A DNA stretch of 38,977 nucleotides from an uncultured Bifidobacterium sp. (GTDB lineage Bacteria > Actinomycetota > Actinomycetes > Actinomycetales > Bifidobacteriaceae), in the NCBI RefSeq assembly GCF_945269915.1, contig NZ_CALYOY010000021.1, forward strand, positions 1 through 38,977, given 5' to 3'. Shown here in pieces: positions 17,505 through 26,774 of the stretch. The notes below the pieces were generated by a model. It saw only the letters and a list, made by a program, of their open reading frames with translations. It made no database searches and was not told the origin of the DNA. The stretch's first letter is position 1. Each line of letters begins with the position of its first letter. Made by a program: the position numbers and the translations under genes.

Positions 17505-18533
17505 TCACTCCCCTTGCTTCCTGTTAGCGATATGTTTCAACACCCACTTTGATCTCTGTGCAATCTCCAAAGCCGCTTCTTCATATGAAATTGCTCCCGC
17601 TCCCCTGGGATCATAAGTGATGACACTCTGCTGGAAGCTTGGGGCTTCAGATATCTTCACCGACCGGGGAATGGTGGTATTCAGCACTATCTCGGGATAA
17701 TGCTCTCGGACCTGATCAAAGACTTCCTTGCTGAGTAAGGTCCTCTTGTCATACATGGTCAGGAGCATAGTCGAAATAACCAAGTACGGATTATATGATT
17801 GCTGAACCAGCCCGATGGTATGCAGAAGTTGCTGCAGTCCCTCCAAGGCGTAGTACTCGGCTTGCACAGGGATCAGAACCTCGTTCACCGAGCACATGGC
17901 ATTCAGAACCAGCAGGCCCAGACTGGGAGGACAATCGACCAATATATAGTCGTAGTGCTTCTTACTTCCCCTCAAAAAGTCGGTCAGAGCCTTTTTCAGG
18001 AGCTGGTTGCGCTCAGGCATATCTGCTACTTCAAGTTCAGCACCGCTCAAATCGATTGAAGAAGGAACGACTTCTAGGGTTTCGAAGCCCGGGGATGCAA
18101 CCTTGACCTCTTCAATGCCGTGACGACCCTCGAGCACATCGTAGGTTGACTGTATTCCCGTCTCATGAGGAACCCCGAGCGCGGTTGAGGCATTCCCCTG
18201 GGGGTCCATGTCGATGACCAAAACTTGAGAACCGAACTCAGCAAAAGCACTTGCCAGATTGACGGTAGTGGTGGTCTTCCCCACCCCACCCTTCTGGTTG
18301 GCCACTGCAATAAACCTGGTCTGCTCAGGCTGCGGGAAAGTGGCCTTTTGTAGAGCCTGATACCTGGCAGTCAGGTCAGCCATCTCAGCCCCGGCCGAGG
18401 AACCGGATGCATCCGAAAAAATCCTGTTGAGGATTTCTGAGGCTGTCTCGACACCCCCGGCCCCGATCACACTGCGATGACCGGCACCCGGGGTTCCCTG
18501 AGAACCAGAATCCACCTTGTTCGATACAGACAC
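17505..18533 (-). CDS. parA: Chromosome-partitioning ATPase ParA (Soj)
   Basis: A 342-residue deviant Walker ATPase that binds DNA non-specifically when ATP-bound and moves ParB-parS complexes. The deviant Walker A N-Q-K-G-G-V-G-K-T-T lies near residue 78; D-M-D-P-Q-G-N follows as A', and D-Y-I-L-V-D-C-P-P as Walker B. About 75 residues precede the Walker motif, longer than the usual 5-20, with V-S-N-K and S-polar composition. GTG 18533 is the best start: AAGGAGG at 18542-18548 is eight bases upstream. The longer frame to ATG 18611 would place that ribosome binding site inside the gene. It is directly upstream of parB, and its promoter region carries DnaA boxes. Confidence 0.95.
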   Translation of the reverse strand: MSVSNKVDSGSQGTPGAGHRSVIGAGGVETASEILNRIFSDASGSSAGAEMADLTARYQALQKATFPQPEQTRFIAVANQKGGVGKTTTTVNLASAFAEFGSQVLVIDMDPQGNASTALGVPHETGIQSTYDVLEGRHGIEEVKVASPGFETLEVVPSSIDLSGAELEVADMPERNQLLKKALTDFLRGSKKHYDYILVDCPPSLGLLVLNAMCSVNEVLIPVQAEYYALEGLQQLLHTIGLVQQSYNPYLVISTMLLTMYDKRTLLSKEVFDQVREHYPEIVLNTTIPRSVKISEAPSFQQSVITYDPRGAGAISYEEAALEIAQRSKWVLKHIANRKQGE

Positions 18534-18611
18534 TAACCGTTCCTCCTTATAGCTGTCACAATTTTCCCGTCTCACATGGACATGTGGAAACCCACAATTG
18601 TGCACAGTCAT

Positions 18612-18787
18612 TGTGCATAACTGTGGATAAGTGTGGAGAGCCTTTCCACCCTCTCCCGACTCACAACTTCCAACCCTGTAAGTAAATTCGTTGGAATGTA
18701 TTGCATCCTCTGTTCAAAGAGTACTCCAACCAAGAACCAAATGTTCGATTGTGGATAAGTTCTGAGCGACGCTAAGATTGTGCATAA
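18612..18787. other. DnaA-box cluster upstream of parA
   Basis: Four boxes on the minus strand: TGTGCATAA at 18612-18620, TGTGGATAA at 18622-18630, TGTGGATAA at 18750-18758 and TGTGCATAA at 18779-18787. TGTGGATAA is the reverse complement of the consensus TTATCCACA. Weaker boxes follow at 18844 (TTGTCCACT) and 18989 (CTATCCACG). The first pair is about 80-100 bases from the parA start, which puts it in the promoter or leader, so DnaA may control parA-parB or the boxes may serve the origin. Confidence 0.7.
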
Positions 18788-18957
18788 CTTACAATTAGCC
18801 ACCTCAATGAACCGCTCAAGACCGATCCCTCCCCGTACGCTCTCTTGTCCACTCACACTGAATTTCATGTACCTCTTACTTCCGGCGTATTCAAGTTGCT
18901 GCCCGATTGCCTTGCTGGGATCGAACTCCTTCAAGCCGAACCTTGAATCAACAGATT

Positions 18958-18973
18958 GGTTTCACGTGAAACA
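18958..18973. other. parS: parS site
   Basis: GGTTTCACGTGAAACA has the full 14-base palindromic core; only the first base differs from the 16-mer consensus. Confidence 0.9.
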
Positions 18974-19347
18974 TTGATTATGTCATTACTATCCACGATC
19001 ACCATCGCATTCATTCCATTCGATTCATCAAGGGGTAAATAGACGATTCGATATTTACCTTGGCGGTACTTCCGGTCACTGAATGATTAACGTATCAATC
19101 GACAGTTATGACACTCGTACATAGTAAGCTGCGGTAATATATCCAAATCATTGCATCACTTCTTCTTTTTCTCCCCAACATCCGAGCAGGCACCATACCC
19201 TGGTCTGATATACCAACGGCGCAGCTGTAACCATTGAAGCAAACTCCTCAATTCACTTCCAGTAAACATAACGATCCAAACAGCATTTCCGTGTGGTTTC
19301 AGATCTTCAGTCTGTGAACAACATTCAGAGCAATTATTGTCATTCGA

Positions 19348-19363
19348 AGTTTCACGTGAAACA
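19348..19363. other. parS: parS site
   Basis: AGTTTCACGTGAAACA has the full 14-base core, with one outer-base difference. It is 390 bases from the previous site. Confidence 0.9.
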
Positions 19364-19512
19364 TCAGAACCGTCTAGTTGAACATAACAGCCCTGAGGTA
19401 AGGGTTACGGACGCTTGGCCTTTCACTGAACTTGAAGACCACTATATGCTCCGGATCCGGACCGATATATAGGAACAAACATGTTGACTCCACAGGAAAA
19501 TCATACTTGCTT

Positions 19513-19530
19513 GAGTTTCAGCTGAAACTC
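19513..19530. other. parS-like palindrome with inverted centre
   Basis: GAGTTTCAGCTGAAACTC is a perfect 18-base palindrome. It carries both outer parS half-sites (GTTTCA and TGAAAC) but with AGCT instead of ACGT at the centre. It sits between two true parS sites, so it may be a decayed parS or a site for another protein. Confidence 0.5.
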
Positions 19531-19658
19531 ACTGACACACTGCGAGGTGAGATACTTCCAATTGAATCACTGTGGGTAAGCTAGACAGTTATGCTGCGAA
19601 CAGCGGCACTACTTACGCTTCGGTTACCTCGAATCCATCCTATCTGCGGTTAACAATT

Positions 19659-19674
19659 CGTTTCACGTGAAACA
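19659..19674. other. parS: parS site
   Basis: CGTTTCACGTGAAACA has the full 14-base core, with one outer-base difference. It is 311 bases from the site at 19348. Confidence 0.9.
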
Positions 19675-19815
19675 TCTGCTGAATGAGATCACTCCATGAC
19701 CTTTAACGGCCACATTGCCGGTAAACCAGTGTATTCGGAAGAGCCAGTTAACCAGACATCCACCACTGCCGAAACAATCCTGCCTAGCCGAGGTATTGAG
19801 GAAAAGGGCCAGTGA

Positions 19816-19831
19816 TGTTTCACGTGAAACA
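19816..19831. other. parS: parS site (perfect, extended)
   Basis: TGTTTCACGTGAAACA is an exact match. The palindrome extends to 20 bases at 19814-19833, GATGTTTCACGTGAAACATC. Confidence 0.93.
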
Positions 19832-19965
19832 TCGGACATTCCCAACTTTCGATAGTCAAGATTTGGATTCTCAATCGAGATGACGCTTCTTGCTCTAGTC
19901 ACTGGTAAGCAACAGAAACAAACAGTCAACACAGTTTCTCATCACCAAGGCTTCAAGTGATCACA

Positions 19966-19981
19966 TGTTTCACGTGAAACA
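19966..19981. other. parS: parS site (perfect)
   Basis: TGTTTCACGTGAAACA is an exact match, 150 bases after the previous site and the nearest of the five to rsmG. An eight-base palindrome GTGATCAC ends two bases before it. Confidence 0.93.
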
Positions 19982-20408
19982 CTGTTTACAGAATCACTAG
20001 CACTAATGGGACACAACGACAGGAAAGATGTGGACACTTCAACTCCGTTATCTACTACCGGGACGGGAAAGGTAACCTCGAGAATTTCATCCAAAGCAGC
20101 ATTGAGTTATCTTGGGGTATCTCAGAAAATAGTCTTCAAACAATGAACCGTCTTCCATAGGAATCGGCTAAGGAATGATGTACAACACCAACTCCAGTAA
20201 TCCGACAAGAAACACATGAGCGGGGCAGCAAAACAAAAACGAGCTATTCTTGGTACTAATCGTAAACCTCCATCTCTGTATTACCGAAACCGAGACACAG
20301 GCACCAGTTTGATTATAGTATACTTGCCACGCTCCTGCCGGAGCATAGGTGAACTCTGGTGGCGACAGAAAACGAATTACATCAGTGTAGTTTATTGAAG
20401 GATTACCC

Positions 20409-21269
20409 TCAGGCCTTATCCACCAGCACCACATGTGTACCCTCAAGGCCTGGACCTACAGCAGCATCGCAGACGCGAGGATTGCAACCGTGATTCTTCT
20501 TGATCTCCTTGGACGCCTTATCGATTTCGGCCTGGGCGGATCTGCCCTTCAGGGCTATCAACCGACCACCGGGATGCAACAGGGGAAGGGTCCAGCCTGA
20601 GAGTTTGGTCATGGGAGCAACGGCCCTGCATGTCACCATGTCATAGGGTCGCAACGTATATTCGCCATGATTATCATCATTGGCATCCACTCCACGTGGA
20701 TCAATTCCAGCTACTCTCTGATCTGCACTCACGGAATCAGAACCGGCCAGCCTACCATGATGACGCCGACGTTCCATTGCACGACGCCCGCCGCCTCTGT
20801 TCGGTTTGGTCCTCTTCTCAGGACGAGGCAGGACCTCTTCAGCCCGCTTGCGAAGAACGATAGCGTTCTTCAGCTCCATCTCCTCGATGACTTCGTGGAG
20901 CCAGACAACCCTGCGTTCCATGGGTTCAACCAGACTCACCTGACACTCCGGCATGCAGGCAGCCAGTACAACTCCCGGGAATCCGCCGCCGGATCCGATG
21001 TCGGCAATCCTCGGACCCAGACCATCGTTCATGGCGTCCTTGACAAAAGGCACGATCGCCGCGGAATTCAGGATATGCCGCTCCCAGATAATCCCCTGGT
21101 CCCTGGGCCCGATGATTCCACGCTCGATGCCCTCGCGGGTGAGCTTGTCATGAAAGACCTGCAAGGGCTCAAGAGCATCGCCCAGAACCTGCCCCAGAAG
21201 GGAATTCCCCTCCAATGCATCGACCTGGGACGGTTCCATACGGTGGCCACTACCTTCTTCATCAGTCAT
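20409..21269 (-). CDS. rsmG: 16S rRNA (guanine527-N7)-methyltransferase RsmG (GidB)
   Basis: A 286-residue SAM-dependent methyltransferase that modifies G527 in the 530 loop of 16S rRNA; loss in other bacteria gives low-level streptomycin resistance. The SAM site is [12 protein letters not shown] at residues 88-99, and the conserved V-T-C-R-A-V-A-P is at 212-219. Between R-A-E-E (142-145) and Y-D-M-V-T-C-R (209-215) is an insertion of roughly 55 residues, starting with a basic, arginine-rich run (residues 147-173) and ending in a polar D/N-rich stretch. RsmG proteins are normally 205-250 residues. It is separated from jag by a terminator-like hairpin, so it probably has its own promoter. Confidence 0.93.
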   Translation of the reverse strand: MTDEEGSGHRMEPSQVDALEGNSLLGQVLGDALEPLQVFHDKLTREGIERGIIGPRDQGIIWERHILNSAAIVPFVKDAMNDGLGPRIADIGSGGGFPGVVLAACMPECQVSLVEPMERRVVWLHEVIEEMELKNAIVLRKRAEEVLPRPEKRTKPNRGGGRRAMERRRHHGRLAGSDSVSADQRVAGIDPRGVDANDDNHGEYTLRPYDMVTCRAVAPMTKLSGWTLPLLHPGGRLIALKGRSAQAEIDKASKEIKKNHGCNPRVCDAAVGPGLEGTHVVLVDKA

Positions 21270-21351
21270 GCATGATTCCCAACCTCATAGACCCGAATAT
21301 GGAAACGGAACAAACCCTACCGGTATTGCTATAGAAGCCCAAGCAAACCCG

Positions 21352-21382
21352 GGGGCCGGTCGTTTCACGCACCACCGGCCCC
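21352..21382 (-). terminator. Terminator-like hairpin after jag
   Basis: Nine perfect base pairs (GGGGCCGGT with ACCGGCCCC) around a 13-base loop, 14 bases after the jag stop read on the minus strand. The run after it on that strand contains TTTG and CTT but no long T-tract. It probably ends the rpmH-to-jag transcript or reduces read-through into rsmG. The loop happens to contain a parS half-site, GTTTCACG. Confidence 0.6.
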
Positions 21383-21396
21383 TGAATCAGAAAGAG

Positions 21397-22053
21397 TCAC
21401 TCCTCATCAGCGGAATCCACGTCGATGTCATCAGCTGGATCCGAGTCCTCAACGACCTCATCCTCCACGTCGTGCTTGCGAACGTGGTGACGATGATGGG
21501 TGTCAACTTGTTGCGCCTGGTCAATCGAATCATAGACCTGTACATCATCGTCCTGATGACTGGAGGACTTGAGATAGACGGAAACGTACCGGTGGGGTTC
21601 CTCCCCATGAGACCGGGACTTGAGTCCCTCCTCGCGGACCATGTCATGGACAATCTTGCGCTCGAAGGAGTTCATGGGCGGCATATCGACCTGCTCGCCG
21701 GTCTCCCGCACCTCGTCAATCGCGTCCAGGGCCTTTTCACGCAGCAGTTCCCGCTTGCGCTGGAGGAATCCATCCACATCAACAATCAGGTGCGACCGTT
21801 CCCCCATCTTCTGCTGCACAGCCAGCCGGGTAAGCTGCTGAAGGGCATCCACGACTTCGCCGTCATGCCCGATCAGGTGCTTGATATCGGCATCATCATC
21901 GGCCACGATCTGCACCGTGGGGCGATGATTGCGCACACCCATTTCAATATCGCCTTCATAATCGACGATATCCAAAAGACCTTCCAAGTAGTCAGCGGCA
22001 ATATCCGCTTCCTCATTGAGCTGATCTATCGTCTTTTCCTGTTCCTGAGACAT
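21397..22053 (-). CDS. jag: Jag/KhpB family RNA-binding protein (KH and R3H)
   Basis: A 218-residue RNA-binding protein of the Jag (KhpB/EloR) family. A type II KH domain covers about residues 38-120 (I-K-H-L-I-G-H-D-G-E-V-V-D-A-L is the GxxG-type loop region) and an R3H-like segment about 125-172 (M-N-S-F-E-R-K-I-V-H-D). The last 45 residues are unusual: a His/Arg stretch (H-H-R-H-H-V-R-K-H-D) followed by a strongly acidic tail. No separate N-terminal Jag-N domain is clear. AAGGAG lies seven bases before the ATG. Position downstream of yidC is conserved in many bacteria and suggests a link with membrane protein insertion or envelope growth. Confidence 0.9.
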   Translation of the reverse strand: MSQEQEKTIDQLNEEADIAADYLEGLLDIVDYEGDIEMGVRNHRPTVQIVADDDADIKHLIGHDGEVVDALQQLTRLAVQQKMGERSHLIVDVDGFLQRKRELLREKALDAIDEVRETGEQVDMPPMNSFERKIVHDMVREEGLKSRSHGEEPHRYVSVYLKSSSHQDDDVQVYDSIDQAQQVDTHHRHHVRKHDVEDEVVEDSDPADDIDVDSADEE

Positions 22054-22200
22054 CCATGCTCTCCTTACACGCGTTTACATTCGCCCGTGACTGGTCCGTC
22101 CACACTATTCAATCGCCTCAGAACGAGTGTCCACTATCGAGGATACACGGTTGGGACAACCGCGGAACATCATCAATCCGATGAAATCGATATTCCGGGA

Positions 22201-23223
22201 TCAGCGTCCTTTACGCTTACGACTCGGCTGGCTGCGCTGGTGGGATACACCCTTGTTCCTCCTCGCCTCCTCTTCGGCCTGCTTGGCCTCCATCAGTTCC
22301 TCCTCCTCCAGGGAGGGCAGTCCCTGATGGCTGCGGCGGGCGTTCTCACGGCGGTGATCACGCTCCTGCTTCTCTTCGGCCGCAGGCGACCCGGGGGTCG
22401 GCATATGCCTCACCTGGAACAGTGTTCGCCCGAGGTTCCAGAGGTTGTTGGTCAGCCAGTAGATCAACACGGCGAAGGGGAAGTAGATGCCGGAGAAGAT
22501 GTACATGACGGGAAAGATGAAGGCCATCATCTGCTGCATCCGGTACTGCTGGCCCTGCATGGCCGAACGCGGCATGTTCTTCCGGACGTTGTGGAACTGG
22601 GAATAGAACATGGCGAGGCACATCAGAATGATGAAGACCACGATGACGATCCTGCCGGCACCCTGGGCCGACATGAAGTTGTCGGAGATTTTCAGACCGA
22701 AAAAGGTGGTTTCCTCGAACTCCGTGGCCACTGCGACATTGAAGGCACCGAGTGGATCCCGCTTCCCCCTGGCTATGAAGGGAACGGCCGAAAGCACGTA
22801 GAACATGGTCATGAAGACCGGGCCCTGGACCAACATGGGCAGACAGGATCCCGCCGGGTTGACGTGGTTGTCCTGGTAGAGCTTCATGGTCTCGCGACTC
22901 ATGGCTTCGCGACTGGCCTGGTCCTTCTTGTTCTTGTACTTGTTCTGGATTTTCATCAGCTTGGGCTGGAGGGCCTGCATGCGTTGCATGGACCTGAGCT
23001 GCCTGATGAAGAGAGGGAGGACGCAGATGTTGACCACAACCACCAGGAGGACCACCGACAGGGCCCAGGCCAGACCAGGCCCCTCGGGTAGACCGAGCAG
23101 GGTCAGAAGCTTGTGGCAGTAGGCCATGATGTAGGTCATCAGCCACTCGACGGGGCGCAGGATCTTATAGAAGAAGCCATATATGCCCGTATCGAAGGTG
23201 AAGGTTTCGTTGTTCTGGAACAT
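22201..23223 (-). CDS. yidC: Membrane protein insertase YidC
   Basis: A 340-residue YidC/Oxa1/Alb3 insertase that folds and inserts membrane proteins alone or with SecYEG. Hydrophobic segments lie at about residues 25-45, 50-75, 135-150, 200-220 and 240-265; the helix ending V-L-P-L-F-I-R-Q-L carries the conserved groove arginine. The loop Q-P-K-L-M-K-I-Q-N-K-Y-K-N-K-K is the typical cytoplasmic hairpin, and P-V-F-M-T-M-F-Y is a conserved core stretch. The C-terminal 70 residues are highly charged (E-E-E-E, then K-R-K-G-R), consistent with a ribosome-contacting tail. It begins two bases after the yidD stop. Confidence 0.95.
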   Translation of the reverse strand: MFQNNETFTFDTGIYGFFYKILRPVEWLMTYIMAYCHKLLTLLGLPEGPGLAWALSVVLLVVVVNICVLPLFIRQLRSMQRMQALQPKLMKIQNKYKNKKDQASREAMSRETMKLYQDNHVNPAGSCLPMLVQGPVFMTMFYVLSAVPFIARGKRDPLGAFNVAVATEFEETTFFGLKISDNFMSAQGAGRIVIVVFIILMCLAMFYSQFHNVRKNMPRSAMQGQQYRMQQMMAFIFPVMYIFSGIYFPFAVLIYWLTNNLWNLGRTLFQVRHMPTPGSPAAEEKQERDHRRENARRSHQGLPSLEEEELMEAKQAEEEARRNKGVSHQRSQPSRKRKGR

Positions 23224-23225
23224 TG

Positions 23226-23537
23226 TCAGGCCGTCTCCTTGTCCGAGACCATTGGCGTCAGTCGTGGTTCTTCATGGGCCTTGGACCATGAGAATCGATA
23301 GAAGGGTGAAAACCGCTGCGGCACATCATCGATGCCCCCGCTATTGAAAGGGGTGCACCGCAAAAGGCGCACAAGGGCCAGGAGGGACCCCCTCAGAGCG
23401 CCAAAACGCCGAATTGCCGTCAGGGCGTACTGGGAGCAGGTGGGGTAATACAGACAACGAGGCGGCGACAGGGGCGACACATGTCGCTGATACCAACGGA
23501 TGGCGGCCGTGAACATACCGGTCAGGGGAGATGTCAT
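23226..23537 (-). CDS. yidD: Membrane protein insertion efficiency factor YidD
   Basis: A 103-residue member of the YidD (DUF37, haemolytic-domain) family, which assists YidC-dependent insertion. The family signature is clear: R-W-Y-Q-R-H-V-S-P, then Y-Y-P-T-C-S-Q-Y-A, followed by [15 protein letters not shown]. The ATG overlaps the rnpA stop by four bases (ATGA) and yidC follows after two bases, so the three are translationally coupled. Confidence 0.94.
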   Translation of the reverse strand: MTSPLTGMFTAAIRWYQRHVSPLSPPRCLYYPTCSQYALTAIRRFGALRGSLLALVRLLRCTPFNSGGIDDVPQRFSPFYRFSWSKAHEEPRLTPMVSDKETA

Positions 23538-23998
23538 GCTGCACCCGCCTCTCCGGATTCAGCCTCAGGTTCTTCGTGCCCTCCCGGATTACCGGATACC
23601 ACGCTTCCGGTATGGACCCTCCTGGCCAGATCACGGAAAAGGCGGTCCATCTGCTGGTCCAGATCATGGAAGGGGGCCTCGGCCGCTCCGGGCTTGGCAC
23701 GGATGACCAGGTCACAGCAGGGTGGGAGGAGATCCTCCTTGGCACGGGCCAGTTGACGGAATCTGCGCTTCACCTTGTTTCGTGTGACGGCCTTGCCTAC
23801 ACTTTTGGATACAGCCAGCCCCATGCGACGGCGGTCCTGCGCCAGGTCGTCGCATTCCGCCTGATCGCCCGGGGCAAAAGGTGAGAGAGCCGCCACGGAA
23901 TCAGGTACCAGGTAATGGATGACCAGATCATGACTGCTGACTCGCCTACGCCGTCTGAGCACCGTGGTGAAGTCGCGGTGGCTTTTCAGCCGTTCCAC
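23534..23998 (-). CDS. rnpA: Ribonuclease P protein component RnpA
   Basis: The 154-residue protein subunit of RNase P, which helps the catalytic RNA remove 5' leaders from tRNA precursors. The start [10 protein letters not shown] matches the family, and the RNA-binding signature [11 protein letters not shown] is clear. It is longer than the usual 110-125 residues, through an insert around residues 30-55 ([14 protein letters not shown]) and a C-terminal extension (S-G-N-P-G-G-H-E-E). It lies 24 bases after rpmH, as in nearly all bacteria. Confidence 0.95.
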   Translation of the reverse strand: MERLKSHRDFTTVLRRRRRVSSHDLVIHYLVPDSVAALSPFAPGDQAECDDLAQDRRRMGLAVSKSVGKAVTRNKVKRRFRQLARAKEDLLPPCCDLVIRAKPGAAEAPFHDLDQQMDRLFRDLARRVHTGSVVSGNPGGHEEPEAESGEAGAA

Positions 23999-24022
23999 CT
24001 TCTGCGGGAGGTCAAGTCCGAC

Positions 24023-24157
24023 TCAGGCAGAGAGGGACTTGCGACCCTTGGCCCGACGGCGGTTGATCAGCGCACGGCCGGAACGGGTCCGCATACGGGC
24101 GCGGAATCCGTGCTTCATGTGACGACGACGGTTGTTGGGTTGGAATGTCCTCTTCAT
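24023..24157 (-). CDS. rpmH: Large ribosomal subunit protein bL34
   Basis: A 44-residue, very basic protein found by direct translation of the minus strand: it begins [12 protein letters not shown] and ends G-R-K-S-L-S-A before TGA. This is the universal bL34 sequence, with M-K-H-G-F-R-A-R-M in the middle. It heads the rpmH-rnpA-yidD-yidC-jag group and is divergent from dnaA, the classic arrangement at many bacterial origins. GGAGCG is the ribosome binding site upstream. Confidence 0.97.
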   Translation of the reverse strand: MKRTFQPNNRRRHMKHGFRARMRTRSGRALINRRRAKGRKSLSA

Positions 24158-24595
24158 GATTAATCGCTCCTGGTTGTAGTCATACTCGAGTACGGCTCGT
24201 CATGAGTCAAGCTATACCACGGTACACATCAGGCGGGACCGAGTCAAAACGCAACGGCTCCGAATTCGCCACATTGCCTCTTCCGTCTCGTGACTGGCCG
24301 AGCCGAATCCACAACCTGGTCGAGAAAGACAAATCCGAGAAGACATTCCCTGACCGCCAGATCACGGAGTCGATGGTTTCCGGATTGCCATAAAGCCCAT
24401 GATTACAGGAGGGAAGACACCGGACTTATCCACAAATTACATCACTGTTATTCACATTCGACCGTAAAACAACACGCTACCCTGTGGATAACCTGACTGA
24501 GTCGGTGTAACAATAGTCTACTGTCTGTTGGTAGGAATGCTGCCTTATATACGCAGCGCACCGGGGACGGTCTGTATCACCGAGAGGAGTTGGAG
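24158..24595. other. rpmH-dnaA intergenic region with DnaA boxes
   Basis: 438 non-coding bases between divergent rpmH and dnaA. It contains TTATCCACA at 24426-24434, TTATTCACA at 24448-24456 and TGTGGATAA at 24483-24491, all 105-170 bases before dnaA. These probably serve dnaA autoregulation and may be the upstream part of a bipartite origin. The dnaA promoter is likely between 24490 and 24540, where the sequence becomes TA-rich (around 24507-24522), but I cannot fix its hexamers. Confidence 0.75.
24219..24247 (-). promoter_or_regulatory. Candidate promoter of the rpmH operon
   Basis: On the minus strand TTGACT (24247-24242) and TACCGT (24224-24219) are 17 bases apart, about 60 bases before the rpmH ATG. 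The -35 is close to consensus and the -10 is weak; an overlapping TGGTATAGC just downstream is an alternative. Confidence 0.4.
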
Positions 24596-26365
<1,770 letters not shown>

Positions 26366-26774
26366 CGACACGCTGACACATTGGGGATGGAAGAAAAAAG
26401 TTTTCCACCCACTTATCCCCAGATGTGGGTAATCCTTGGGAATAACCCACCATTCTGGCGTGGAAAACTGGTGGACTTTCCGTGAATAAGCACCAGAAAA
26501 ATGTGAATAACTTTAGATTTTCTGACGCTTGTGGACAAGTCGGTTTGTTGTGCACACTTGCTGACCAACTTATCCACTTTTGTCGACGGGGAACTATCCA
26601 CCTACTTGCAAGGAAAATAAAACTTATCCACACAATCCACCGGTCTTACTACTACGAACCCATGAATATTTATCCAGTTCACCATCATCTCAATCAGTTC
26701 CGGCGAACAGCCCATACCGGAAGCACCACGATTCGATAGAATGAACCCAGATCATTCATCGACAAGAAGGCCCT
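26366..26774. other. oriC: Putative chromosomal origin oriC (dnaA-dnaN intergenic)
   Basis: 409 non-coding bases, AT-rich and dense in DnaA boxes. Strong boxes: TGTGAATAA (26512-26520), TGTGGACAA (26530-26538), TTATCCACA (26624-26632). Near-consensus boxes: TTATCCCCA (26413-26421), TGTGGGTAA (26425-26433), CGTGAATAA (26481-26489), TTATCCACT (26570-26578), CTATCCACC (26594-26602), TTATCCAGT (26670-26678). A candidate unwinding module is at 26624-26675. Its place between dnaA and dnaN is the usual one for oriC in this phylum. Confidence 0.85.

Larger units (their letters stand above)
18534..20408. other. Non-coding parS / DnaA-box island between parA and rsmG
   Basis: About 1.9 kb with no convincing gene. 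It is clearly more AT-rich than the flanking genes. It holds five parS sites with perfect 14-base cores, a parS-like palindrome with inverted centre (19513-19530), a DnaA-box cluster next to parA (18612-18787), one further DnaA-like box (TGTGGGTAA, 19571-19579), and a 12-base palindrome TCCGGATCCGGA at 19450-19461. The short frames here (for example on the minus strand at 18608-18934 and 19663-19932) run through the parS and DnaA-box sequences and show no family features, so I treat them as chance. It looks like a centromere-type region. Confidence 0.75.

Noticed and set aside
18533..18611. Upstream ATG start for ParA at 18611
   Set aside because: The 26 extra residues would bury the AAGGAGG that fits GTG 18533, and they lie within DnaA-box DNA.
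18608..18934. A 108-codon minus-strand frame upstream of parA
   Set aside because: It runs through the DnaA-box cluster, has no family features, and its end overlaps the parA leader; the boxes explain this DNA better.
19663..19932. An 89-codon minus-strand frame in the parS island
   Set aside because: It contains parS sites read as V-S-R-E-T or M-F-H-V-K-H, which arise from the site itself; no ribosome binding site or family features.
20168..20446. A 92-codon minus-strand frame at the end of rsmG
   Set aside because: It overlaps the rsmG 3' end in another frame and has no recognisable protein features.
20690..20699. A CACGTG hexamer in rsmG considered as a parS site
   Set aside because: The flanks (CCACTCCACGTGGATC) do not carry the GTTT and AAAC arms, so it is not parS.
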